This document shows positions 45,097 through 56,954 of a DNA stretch of 64,000 nt, piece by piece (the first letter of the stretch is position 1; each line of letters opens with the position of its first letter). The notes under the pieces are model-generated. The model did no database searches and had not been told where the DNA came from. It saw nothing but the letters and a program-made list of their open reading frames with translations. Both the position numbers and the translations under genes were made by a program. The stretch lies in NCBI GenBank assembly GCA_021521415.1, contig JAIQDT010003854.1, positions 213,862 to 277,861 of the forward strand. The letters are read 5' to 3'. The DNA is from Bidens hawaiensis (lineage: Eukaryota; Streptophyta; Magnoliopsida; Asterales; Asteraceae).

Positions 45097-47253
45097 TGTA
45101 AAACCCCGCTACCGGTGCCCTACATTGAATGTTGGATTTACTCATAAACACAGTTCTTAATATCAGAGTTAATTAAAGCATTCGCGGAATATTAAAACTT
45201 CAACCATAATATGTTACATAACCTTCAAATCTTGTTTTATAAAACATTCGTAGTCATTTAAAACAAAACATAGTCTTTAAAACATCACAACGTTTCTCGA
45301 GATGCCAGTATATTCGATTCCATGCCATGTGTCTTCAATCATGCAAACTGCCTCAACCTATTTGCCAGCCTGCATACTAAAAGTCAGCTACGCTGAGTGA
45401 GTCCTAGTTAATCACATAACTTACTTTACATACACATATATGTGCCCGTAGGTACTCATTACATACTTAACATGTCCATCAGTCCTCCATATACATCCAT
45501 AACTAACCTTACATTATAAAGAGCATTCGCCCTACATACCTTGGATATTATTAGGGTCCGGTACCCTCCATCCTCGGATATTATTAGGGTCCAGCACCCT
45601 TAATCCTCGGATATTATTAGGGTCCGGTACCCTCCATACTCGGACATTATTAGGGTCCGGTCACCCTCCATCCTCGGATATTATTAGGGTCTGGTCACCC
45701 TTTCTTCCATACCTTCATACCATACCTCTCTATATACATAATTGTAAGTTCATACATACATACATCATTCATTCTTCACATACAATAATCTTATCATCAA
45801 AACTTTACATGGCAGTACATGCAATATCCGAAGATCGTTCATGTACCGACAAGCAGTCAATCATACCTTTCACATAAAACATATATGGCATACACTTATC
45901 ACTTAGGATAAGTGTATTAACTAATCTCAACGAGTATGCACACAACCCCGAAAACATAACAAGGAGTGGGGCTAGAAACTCACCTGAATGTGGTTACGTT
46001 CACCGTTAATAGTTATTCCCTTCTTGAGCTGTGTGCGGCTAACTGTATAATATTTACATGTATCAATTAACTATTTCTACTCATATCGAATTTCTATCTT
46101 TATATAACCCACAAGGAACGGGGGTCCGGGGGCAGCGCCCCTGGCAGCGGGGTTCTAGGGGCAGAGCCCCTGGCTGGGGTTAATGAAAAATTTTATTTTC
46201 ATTAACTGTCTTAACACATTTTCCATTAGGATTTTAAATTATTTTCTAAATCGCTAACTCATTCTCTATAGTGAATTAAGCCTAATTCTTTGGTTAATTC
46301 GTTATCCTTTGATCTGATTCGTTATTCCAATTCGCTATCTGGACATGACTTCATTCGTGGTCTAATTCGTTATTGGAGCTTAGCGAACTGGTGAGTAACG
46401 AATCACCTGATTCGTTACCTGGTTCGCTATCCTAGTTCGTTAGTCTACTTCGCTGACTTGGGGTAACGAACTCGGTGCTAATTCGCTACCTGGATATGAC
46501 GAATTGCATCAATCTTAACGAATCATCCCTATTCTTATCCAGGCTTTGACTTAGATTCAAGGTCAAAATTGCCAAGAACAAGAATCAGTCAACATATACC
46601 AGATCTACAATTAAACCTTCATTTCTCAACGAAATATCACGATTTGGGTATTAATGAACTCGAAATCATAGCGCCTACAAACCCTAGGTGTCCAATCGGC
46701 CCAACATTCACGTTTAAAGGGTGCGATTTGGGCATATATATACGGGTTTCTGTAGGTTAACAATTAACCCATCAAATGTTAATCAATTCCATAAGATTTG
46801 TTGTTTTGGATTCGTTTATAACAAACTAACAAAGATCTATGATTTCCCAAACCAACCGAACCTATATGAACGATTTCTAAATATAAACGTACCTTAAACA
46901 AGTCATTCTACTAACACGAGCTGGTCTTGATGTTGTTTAGGTTTGTCACAACGATCTTGCACCCACAAGCTCGGGTTTTCAACCTCGGATCTAGGCTCGG
47001 GTTAAAGAATAGCGTTTGTGTGTGTTTTTGATGGTGTATGCTATGGTGTAGAGATGGATAAAATGGAAAGGATTAGGGTTTAAGGGTATTTATACTCCCT
47101 TAAGCCCATAGACCTAAGGCCCATTTCATCTTATATTCCATCTTCTAAAGTCCAAGCCCAACCGTGCACAATTTATTATCTAAACCGATAAACGACACAA
47201 TATAAAATAAACGAAATTTATTTTATTATTATAACCAAAAGTAGGATGTTACA
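45097..47253 (-). repeat. Solo LTR of a Tekay element related to element B
   Basis: The minus strand reads TGTAACATCCTAC to GGTTTTACA, with the target duplication TACGT on both sides (45092-45096 and 47254-47258). It matches the LTRs of element B along its length, including GGGCTTAAGGGAGTATAAATA and the heptamer array (about 46240-46530). Five 33-bp tandem units around GGATATTATTAGGGTCC lie at 45543-45702. One LTR with a clean duplication and no internal part means recombination between the two LTRs of a former full element. Confidence 0.93.
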
Positions 47254-49045
47254 TACGTCTATACAACAAAATACAATAATAGTTGGTGACTAAGATGTAG
47301 CTTAAAAAAACCTCATGAATTATTTTGAATTTTTGACTTAGATCTTTCATGACACGTGATATATTATAGTGTCACGTTTACCTCTAAATTAAATTTTTAA
47401 AAATACTTTAAGGGATTTTTAATGCAATTTGTTAGCCACTCGCTAATATTGTATATTTTGTTATATTGTATCGTATAATTTTGTATTTTATTATATTTTC
47501 ATTGTTTTGTAATTTATAAAAGTATATCATAAATTATTAAATTATTTTAACATATATAACACATATTTAACTAAGGAGAGTGAGATTATTATTAAGATTT
47601 ATTTTTATTATTATTACTTAGAATATTTGTTATTCTTATTATACTATAGATTAATATTGATATGTCGGTGCCACGAAGTCTTTTTAAGCACTAATTGTTT
47701 ACCATTTCTACAATTAATTTCAGTATGCAAATATAATTGATGGTTGGTCTGATGGCTTAAGCCTTTTTTGCTAACTCTTCTAGAAAAGTGTTGTGTCTTG
47801 TGTTCGAGCCCCCTGGCCCCAAGTTGCTATTTTTGTTTTTTTTTCTTTGTTTGAGTTATCTTCCAAGTGCTTTTAATTGTTATATTAACGTTTATTTTTT
47901 TTCTTATTCAAGTGACTTGGCTACAAGTTTTTTAGCTATTTTTGTATGTGTTGTTTATATCTATTTACGTATAAAAGTACCTTTTTTGTTTAAAATATGA
48001 TAATTGTTTTTAGGTTTAGTTCAACGTTTGCAATAAACCTAACTAATACCGAACGTCTTTGTGTTAACTCGCCGACGCAACGCCCGTGTTTTTGTTTAAT
48101 ATGTTAACTTGACGAAATTAGTTTTTGAGTTTAGTTTTGGTATCGTTACACACGTAGCCGATACCGCTTGAATTCACATCGACTCGCTGCTGCAATGTCC
48201 ATCTTTTACCGACTGAATAAGCGTCGTTTTAAATATGTTATTTTGGGATCATAGGCTATACGAGTTTCAATACTATTTTGGACGTCTATTAATTTACTTT
48301 TAGGGTTAAATTCATATACCGGCACGAACCTAATCGATGGCGACCAAATTCGTGTAACTTTGATTATAAGTTGTATGTGTTCCGATACTCTTTTGAGTCT
48401 TTACAAAATTAATTTTTATTTAGTCTTGATGATGTAACAAACTTAACCGATACCAATTGAATTCGTGTCCCGTCGCCGCAACGCAGCATGTTTGCCACCT
48501 AGTTATAATTATTATTGTTATTATCAACTTACTGATTTTGTTATTATAGTTATTACATATATTATCATTAATTTTGTAAAATTCCTCAAATTGAATAATC
48601 AAATATAAATGAGAACTTGTATAACCAGAATTTATTCAAAGGGTTTACAAATAACAATCAAACAAACTAGAGTAATAATGATCTCTAGTAATCACAGATT
48701 GAAATAGAAACAAAGGTAACCCAAATGATTCTGGAGACAATGTCTCAGTTGAATGCTTCAATAGAATGAATGGTTTTGTGAAGAAGAAGATCGTATGTCT
48801 TGTCCCTTGAAGGAGTCGATGGTTCCTTTTGGCAAGTTCATAATTGGTCCATCAAGATCCCAAGAATTAAGCAACGGCTCCAACTTTACTTTTATAACAC
48901 AATCACCTTTTACTTCTTTCTTTATATGTACCTCACAAAATAAAAAACCATAAAAAGAAATTAGAAGAGAAAATAAACAAAGGGAATTAGAAGTGATTAT
49001 TTTAACAAATTTTGACTATTAATCATATTGTTATTAGTAGTAGCA
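47254..49045. other. MULE interior: AT-rich DNA with a SINE-like unit and a Helitron-like end
   Basis: At 47745-47755 TGGTCTGATGG fits a pol III A box and at 47802-47810 GTTCGAGCC a B box, 46 bases apart, followed by T-rich sequence: a SINE candidate at about 47735-47850. From 48040 to 48502 three diverged segments repeat the theme 'TAACCGATACC...GACTCGCCGCNGCAACG', the last ending CACCTAG before T, like the minisatellite-rich 3' ends of some plant Helitrons; its hairpin is weak. The rest has no gene. Confidence 0.4.
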
Positions 49046-49053
49046 GTAGCAAC

Positions 49054-49723
49054 TAGGGGTATTAATGGTTTGGTTCGAAACCGTAAAACCACCCAAACCG
49101 ATAATTGGTTTGGTTTCATGGTTGGTTTTTCATTAACTATCGGTCGGTTGGTTTCAAAAAATTCAAACCGTAGCGAACGGTTTAGTTTACGATTTACAAC
49201 GAAAACCAACTGTATAGAACCGGACCGGACCGTTTGATTTAATTATTTTATGTTTTTAAATATTTATATTTATATGTATATATATGTTTAAATTTATTTT
49301 ATACATATTTATTTTAGCGTTGTTAATGTATATAAGATATTCATTACCAAATAGAACAATAATGGTTAAGAAAAAAATGGGCTGAGCCAAATCCATACAG
49401 GTTTTCTATTTGACAGTTTGTGACTTAAACTTGTGTTTTGCTGATTTTTTAATTAACATGTTTATACTCGTAAAATTATACAAATTTATGACAACTTTAC
49501 TAAAAACATATTGAGCATTAGTTTGGACATCTTGAACAAAAATTCAACAAGCCCAAACCACGAAACCAAACTGGAACCAACCTGTTACTAACGGCCCGTT
49601 ACTAACGGTTTGGTTCGGTTTGGTTTAAGAGTTCTATGGTTTACAAAAATAAAAAACTGTTATCAACGGTTTTGTTCAAGGTCTGACTCAAAAACCGGGA
49701 AAACCGGACTGTGAACACCCCTA
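49054..49723. mobile_element. hAT-like MITE nested in the MULE
   Basis: Ends TAGGGGTATTAATGG and, inverted, TAGGGGTGTTCACAG. The flanking 8-bp direct repeats GTAGCAAC (49046-49053) and GTAGCAGC (49724-49731) agree in seven of eight bases. The inside is rich in GGTTTGGTT and AACCGG words. 670 bp, no protein. Confidence 0.8.
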
Positions 49724-50065
49724 GTAGCAGCAGGTAGTTGCAGTAGGTAGAAGCAGTATCAGTATGTAGAGGTATCAATAGTAGTAGGTTTTTTATACTA
49801 ACATGATTATTTGACAAATTCTTCATGTTATTCATAACCCTCTACTTGAGATAGATGATTCCACATGTCATGCTACCTCACACCTTCGATGACATGGAAG
49901 GCCTGGATGATACAGACCGCCACTTGGAAATGTTGGTGAGGTGTCACCCTAATCCTCTATATGATATATCAACTTATCTAAAATCACTTTTAATAGAGTA
50001 GCCACCTAAAACCACTTCTTTTATTTGCAAACCCACCTATTCCAACAAAACAATTGTAGATGATG

Positions 50066-51330
50066 AATAAATTTAATGTACCTAGTCAATAGGTTTTGAA
50101 ATCCGGACCATTTTGAGATTCGGGTCTGAAACCAGTTCGATACAATGGGTTTGGGTTTTTTCCGATTCAGCCGGTTTGCATGGTTGAATCGATGACAAAT
50201 AATTTTAAACTAAAAATACAACCATAGGAGACTTTTAACCTTAGTTGTACCTTAGTCATTCTGGTTAACCAAAATGATCACTTTGTTGAACATATATATC
50301 TAATAGTTCTTGTATTGATGATCGAGGATTTATTTGATTTATCATACACAAACCTTTTATGATTTGTTAAATCGCTTCCAAATGATTAGGTTTTGGATTT
50401 ACGTTATATAGTTTTTATCAACAACCATTAAAATCGCTTCAGATTTGTTTCGTTTGAATCCGTGTAGCTTTGTTTTTTCTTTTCAACTGTATCAGTTAAA
50501 CGTGGATTTTGTACTTTGTTATAAGCTTTGTATTAATTAGATGAAATCCAGTTATAACAGCAAGGTTAGAACAAGAAGTATTTTTTGTCAAAAAAGTGTA
50601 AGAAGTGATTTTGATCGTTATATTTAATATACCACATAAGGGCAAGATTGTAAGCAACCATATCATGCTAAATATGGTATTGAATTATTACTTTATTTAT
50701 AATCTCTAATTTTTTTGCTTATAATCCGGTCAAACACATTAAATACATATTCAATATTAAAAGAAACACACAAACGCTGCTTTAACATTAACTACTTATT
50801 CATACTTTCAAAAACACACCAGTAACACACTAGCTTCAAATCTAACGTAAACACTCTACTAAAATAAAGAAAACGATTTCCTTTATAAGGTTGAAAATGG
50901 ACTAAGTTCACAAGGTTGTATGATAAATGGATTCAAGGAGAGATTGAAGTGATCGAAGAACCGAGGTCTTTTTTCCAATGTGGGCCACTTATTAGAAACT
51001 GATTGCTCTATAGAAATATTATCCTATAAATGATCACTTAAATATATATATTTTTACTCATATTACAATGATAAATCTCGACCATTATTGGACAGAACCC
51101 AATTCTTAAATTATGAACCTGCTACTGCTCCGCTCTAGTCTCTCAGTTCTCTCAACGACTTCACAAGCAAAATTCAAGATAAAAAGGATAGATAGGAGTA
51201 TTTTATCTCTCACATAGTCAAATGTGCCTAATTAATATTATTGTCAAATTCCAAATTTCATTAAGGGGTAACACAGTAGACGATAATGCCCCTGACATGT
51301 TATATAACAAGTACAAAAATATAGCACACC
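50066..51330. other. Spacer with copy 2 of the dispersed segment (50435-50545)
   Basis: Holds GTTTCGTTTGAATCCGTGTAG and GTTAAACGTGGATTTT shared with copies 1 and 3. A short patch at 50090-50190 is rich in CCGGTT-like words, as in the nearby MITEs. Otherwise AT-rich, without gene. Confidence 0.45.
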
Positions 51331-51335
51331 TAGGA

Positions 51336-53643
51336 TGTAACATCCCAAAATTTCTAAAAATAATAGTAAATATATTATTTATTTACGGTAGGAAAGTTTA
51401 CTTGGATTAGTAGATACATAATTAGAGAGATATGGGTAATGGACTTGGGTTAAAGGAAGGAAGATAGACCATGGGCTCAAGCCAATGACCCATAGTATAT
51501 AAACCATATTACCATAATCACTCATTAATCCATTCATTTTCAAATATTCCATACACCACCCAAAACACACACTTAAGCTATTTCCCTATTTCTCTCTTTC
51601 TCTAACCGAAACCAAGAAGGAAAGCCGAGCATCGACCCGAGGTAATGATAGTACAAGGGTATGGATCCAAACCCACTAGATTCAGTCGCAAAACGACGAG
51701 CCGGCACCCTCAACCGTTAAAGTCACGAGATCCGTATGGAATCGGGTATAAACCGGTCAAAAGATGAGCTTAGGGGTCACTCTAGCTTAGATCTGGATCG
51801 AACGGGACGAAAAACCGTGAAAACGGTGCGAAAATACGTTTTTCGGGCCACCGCCCGTTTTTCCGGCGATGACGGCGCCGGAAAAGGTGTACGAGTTAAG
51901 GGGACGTCAGAGAATGTTTCTGACATTCTCTGACCTAACCCTAATTCGTTAGCGGGGAAATGACGAACTAGTAGTAGTTCGTTAAGGGGGAAAATAACAA
52001 ACTAGCAGTAATTCGTTAATGAAGAATAACGAACTAGCTTCATTCGTTAAGCAATTCGTTATGTCAATTCGTTAAGGAAAGAATGACGAAATAACCTCAG
52101 TTCGTTATGACCATTCGTTATGAATGTCAGTTCGTTATAGAGATCAATTCGTCATATAGACCAGTTCGTTATAAAGGCCAATTCATTAAGAAATAACGAA
52201 GGATCCTCCTTCGTTAACGGACTGGATAACGAAGTAGACTTTGAAATAATGACAGAAAGGTCCCTGGACTTAGAATAAATGGTTTGATTGCATAATAGCC
52301 CTTGGACTTTGTTAATTAACGAAATATACCTTTAAAGGTTAATGAGTAATGATTAAAGACACGATAAGACCTGTTAATCAAAAAAGTGTGGTATGTGATT
52401 TTTTTATTTTCTTAGATAATTGAAATTGGTAGGCTAGACTCCCTCATTATCTCTTAATGGTACACAAAACTTAAAACTGTCTTATAGTCATGACATATAA
52501 AGTAGTTAAACGAGTTGTATTCAAGTTTTATATTTGTGTCACGCGCGTCGCCTCTTACCTGTTAAACCTGTTAAGACACGAATTGTCAGCCCTACGATTA
52601 ACTAACTGGGTAAAGATTCAATGAAGTAAAACCGGCTTAGACGCTTTATATTAATTAAGAAAACAGTTAGGCATGGCTCGAGCGGTATTTAATATTGTGT
52701 TCATTAAATAGTTAGTCGAGCACAGCTAAAGAAAGGGATAACCACTAACGGTGAACGTAACAAAAATCAGGTGAGTTTATAGCCCCATTTTCTTGTTATA
52801 TTTTCGGATCTGTGTGCATAATCAATGTGAAGTGTGAATACACTTCCCTTAAGTGGTAAGTGTATGCTATAAATGATATACGAGTTAGTATTATATTGAG
52901 GTTATGAATGTATGCTTTTCGGTGCGTGAACGATCTTCGGATATTGCTCGTATCGCCAAGGAGAATGATTGCCAGAGGATTATTAGTGTGTATGAATGCT
53001 ATGATGTGACTTGCTTTTTATGAACTGATAGGAAGTGTGTTATATACAAGTAGAAGTAGAGTATGATAGAAATGGAGAGGGGTCTAGTAAGGGTGTTAGT
53101 GGCATGACGATAGTACGTGGTAGGGTAAGCCTATACATGCCTTCGTTATTAAAGTGGCATAACGTGAGAGCGTGGTAGGGCAAGCCTATACGTGCCTCCG
53201 TTATTAAGTGGCATAACGATAGTACGTGGGAGGAAAAGCCTCTACGTGTCTTCGTTAAATAAGTGGCATAACGTAAGTACGTGGGAGGGTAAGCCTCTAT
53301 GTACTTCCGTAAACAAGTGGCTAAGATGTATGGGCAGTGAAGGGGTTAGCGGTAAGAAGAGCAGGATAGATAGACGGCTATGTGTCTTCGGACACGTATA
53401 TAAATGCATGTAATGGTTGTATGGCACATGACAGGATTGAACGGTTGGCATCTGAAGATGGAAGAAATGATGTTTTAAATGTGACGTTTTATGATATGGT
53501 TTTAAGGAAAATATTGAATGTTTTGTAACAAATAGTTGAGGTTAACATTTTCGCGAAAAGTTTTTAACTAACTCTGATCTGTAGAACTGTGTTTATGAGT
53601 AAATCCAGCATTCAAAGTAGGACACCGGAATCAGGGCCTTACA
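51336..53643 (+). repeat. Solo LTR of a second Tekay-type family
   Basis: 2308 bp from TGTAACATCCC to GGGCCTTACA. Flanks are TAGGA (51331-51335) and GAGGA (53644-53648), an almost kept target duplication. It shares with element B the blocks GGTGAACGTAA, CAGGTGAGTTTATAGCCCC and GTGAACGATCTTCGGATATT, but most of the rest has diverged. A TATATAAA box is near 51496, an array of about eleven TTCGTTA and three TAACGAA heptamers at 51945-52240, and four tandem units of about 56-60 bp (GTACGTGGNAGGGTAAGCCT) at 53100-53325. Confidence 0.88.
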
Positions 53644-53648
53644 GAGGA

Positions 53649-53807
53649 AAAACACAACAGTGAACCATAACCATTGTTCTTATTGGCAACCCATGAAATC
53701 ACTTCAGATTTGTTTCGTTTGAATCCGTGTAGCTTTGTTTTTTTCTTTTCAAATGTATTAGTTAAACGTGGATTTTTATACTTTGTTATAAGCTTTATAT
53801 TAATTAG
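53649..53807. other. Copy 3 (left part) of the dispersed segment, interrupted by a MITE
   Basis: 53690-53807 matches 50435-50545; the continuation resumes at 54358 after a MITE and goes on to about 54490, matching 43625-43770. Comparing the three copies shows the uninterrupted state of the locus. Confidence 0.6.
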
Positions 53808-54357
53808 AATGTTTTTAAAACTGGTATTTCATTCGTACCGGATTTAGTTCAAAAATGGTACAAGCAGTTGAACTGGCATGTACCGGGAGGTTAAACCAAG
53901 TTGAATAATTTACATTGTAATTTCATATAAATACAACCTCAACTCAAAATATAACTCTAAAGTACATTAATAAACATAACACATGAACGATGTTTGAGTC
54001 AAATATAAAGTTTGTACTTTGTATATAAAATTAATCAATTACAAAAAATGTAAAGAAACCAACCTTGTATTTGCATGATACAAATTTGGTTGATTAAGAA
54101 TAATTGTTTACTGCATTTACTCGTAATTTTATCCACTAATTTAAAAGTCATTTTTAAAAATATGGGTCATAAAAAATATCAAAAATCTCTTGGTTTTGAA
54201 ACCGGTTTGCCGGTTTAAACAGGTATTTAAAAAAAAACCCGGCGGTGTGATGATCTAGCAAGCCGCCTAAAAATACCGGGTTCAAAATATCGGTTGCCTT
54301 AACGAAATCTGGCATAACCGGTTCAACCGGACGGTTCGTACCGGTTTTTAAAACATT
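53808..54357. mobile_element. MITE with AATGTTTTAAAAACCGG ends (copy 1)
   Basis: Left end AATGTTTTTAAAACTGGT, right end, inverted, AATGTTTTAAAAACCGGT. 550 bp, with many CCGGTT and ACCGG words inside. It sits inside a dispersed segment whose other copies lack it. I could not fix a target duplication. Confidence 0.7.
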
Positions 54358-55518
54358 GATTCCAACTGCTTTTAAGTTTGTTTATCAAACAATTAGTTTC
54401 TATTTAATAATTCGTTTGCTATAGCTTTGTCGATCTGTACGAGATACCGAAACTTCAAATCTTAATTTTGTGTTATAGATGGGGTGTTTAAAGATTCATG
54501 TCAGCATTGTAGTCATTGTACTATAAAAAGAAAATCACCTAATCGCTGCAAATCACCTAGACTATTAGCATTCATGTCAACTTAATCGTTACAAATCACC
54601 TAGACTATTAAAAGAAAAGTTGTTGGTCTATGTATGTTACACGCTCTTCAAATTAACGTGTATGCTCCTTCTTGTTTAATTTTCGAAAGTACCATGAAAA
54701 TACACTTGACAGTAATATTAACACATATGTGTTTTAAGGGATAACAATTGTCTTCAATATTAAGGGAAAACTCATGGAAATCTTTTTTACTTTTACTTCA
54801 ACTCCAATTCTCTTCATCTTTGATTTTAGATGATGGAAACATGATTCGGGGTGGAATCGAGGTGTTTAGATGCACCCAAAATCATTTAGGTCGCCTATAC
54901 AACCCCTCCCCCCCCCCCCCCCCCCCCCACCTCCCTCGGGCTTGTTACAGTTTTTAGCCGTCAAAATGGCTTATGTTTTTTTTAGGGTTTTACACATCTA
55001 AACTGGCGCATGGCCCGTGGCTATTAGTGTGCTCAAGGATTGCACGTGGATTGTGAGGCTCATTAACATTATATTTGAATCTCTCTCGCATAGACACTCA
55101 CGATCCATATATTATTGCTCTCCTAACTCATTTTATGGCCCGAGATATGTTTGTTTTACTTTTGAACTCTTTCCTATCAACTCGTCTTATTTAGTTTCTT
55201 TCGTCTTCTTCTTTTTTTTTGCTTCTACTTTGGGAATTCATTCAAACTCATTCATAAATCCTTCTAGATCATCCATCTTTACTTCCTTTATGTTTCCCAC
55301 TTCTATTGTCATTGATAAAAACTGCTTTAAAATGTTTCAGAACACTTGTTTGGGCTTCCAACACCTATAGTTACATAGACACATATGAAGTCATTGCATT
55401 CTAAACAATAAATCAACTAAAAATGCAATATTAATCATTATATTACACTAATTCCATCTTTTTTATAAAAACTTTAGTAAAATTATTTAAAGTTCTCTGT
55501 ATAAGTCAAAATGAGACC
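54358..55518. other. Spacer with a poly-C run
   Basis: The right part of dispersed copy 3 is at 54358-54490. A run of about 20-25 C at about 54907-54929, after CCCTCCCC, is either a real microsatellite or an assembly-sensitive spot. The open frame at 55017-55370 (117 residues, Ser/Phe-rich, with FVFFFFFAS) has no recognisable domain and I do not accept it as a gene. Confidence 0.5.
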
Positions 55519-56100
55519 AATGTTTTAAAATCAGGTATGAAGCTGTCGGTTAAACCGCTTAAACCATATTTCGCATAACAGACCGATATTTTGAGCTCCG
55601 ATATTTTTGGCCGTTTTGCTAGAACTTCGAACCGGAAGTTTTCTCGAAAATAGCGGTTCGTACCGGCAAACCGGTTTAACGCACACGAGATTTTTTATAT
55701 TTGTTGCCCATACTTTAAAAAAATACTTTAAACCTAGAGAATATTAAAACGAGTAAATTGTAAACGTCGATCGCACTTTGTATAAATTTCATCTTCTAAC
55801 TGATCGTAAACTTGATGCATACAACATTCCGATGTCAAAAATCTTTTGCACGCTTTAATTTAAATATAAAACTTTTGTTTGAAAATCGAGTGTTTTATAT
55901 TATTTATTATGAATTAATTTTTGGATAATTTTTTATTATGAGATATTGTATTTTTTTTTAAGTTTTTGAGTTGAAGTTTATTTATATAAAATTAAATAAT
56001 AAACTAATCAAACCGATTGAACTGGCAGTATAACTTGGTTTAACCTATTATACCATTTTAACCCAATCAGATATACGTTAAAAAATGGTTTAAAAACATT
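55519..56100. mobile_element. MITE with AATGTTTTAAAA ends (copy 2)
   Basis: Same type as 53808-54357: left AATGTTTTAAAATCAGGT, right, inverted, AATGTTTTTAAACCATTT, 582 bp, with CCGGTTTAAC and ACCGGAAG words. More diverged than copy 1. Confidence 0.65.
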
Positions 56101-56954
56101 GAATCAGACCTCCTAAATGAACTACATTAAAATATTACACGTTTGTAATAATTATATCAATAGAAATGGAATGATATTAAAATAATGCTCCTTTCCTAAT
56201 ATAGTGTTTATGTTAGGTGGCATGTCAAATCTTTTACCAACTGTTATCTTTTTGTTTGTTTGTTTTTAATGGATAAATTATTCTATAAAGAAAAACAAAA
56301 ATGAAAATGATAAAAAAATTTATAGTCACATAAAAACCCGTTAAAAAATTAAAAATAATTAATAAAAAATCGTAACTCAAAATGTAATAAAAAACGAAAA
56401 AAAGTAAACACACAAAAATGTTTACGCCGTCTTTCTCTTTATAAAAAAAAAGATATAACGGTATGTGAAAAAGATCATTTTGTCTTTTTGTTTATCATTA
56501 TGTTTTGTGTTTATTTTCTTCATTGATTATGTCTTTTTCCTTAACATTGTGTCTTTTTTTCATAATCTTAATATTGTGTTATATTACTCGACGTTGTTTA
56601 TATTTTGTGATATATTGTCTTTTTTAGTTATAATTGTATCTATTGTTTATTTTTGTCATTGTTTGATCTCGGCATTGTGTTTTTCGTCGATTTTTTTTTC
56701 TGAATGGGAATGATGGGACACTTTTTAGTTTTTTTATTTCTATTTTAAGTTATACTTTTTTCTATTTTTTTTAATCTATTTTTAAAGGGTTTGTGTGTGA
56801 TCACAAATCCTTCTTATTTTTGTCAACCTTTGTATTTAACTTTACATTGTTTTTACTTTGCAAATCTCATTTTTTATTGTAATAATTTATTCAGCTGCAA
56901 ATTATAACCAAAGTAATCTCGTTAGCAAAATAAACACACTATTATGTATGATTA
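56101..56954. other. AT-rich spacer, no gene
   Basis: T-rich on the plus strand from 56465 to 56713, where a frame of 82 mostly Phe, Ile, Leu and Ser residues results from composition alone. Nothing else is visible. Confidence 0.6.

Larger units (their letters stand above)
44611..50054. mobile_element. Mutator-like (MULE) non-autonomous element with later insertions
   Basis: Long imperfect terminal inverted repeats: the left starts GATTTTTTTGATGGAACAGG, the right, inverted, AATTGTTTTGTTGGAATAGG, and similarity goes on for about 190 bases on each side (ATAGAGGATTA, GTGACACCTCA). The 10-11 bp direct duplication TGTAGATGATG flanks it (44600-44610 and 50055-50065), as expected for Mutator-type elements. 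Without the nested solo LTR and hAT MITE it is about 2.6 kb. I see no transposase and no host exons inside. Confidence 0.8.

Noticed and set aside
56465..56713. Open frame of 82 hydrophobic residues
   Set aside because: It is made of T-rich DNA (Phe, Ile, Leu, Ser); no start context, no neighbours, no family.
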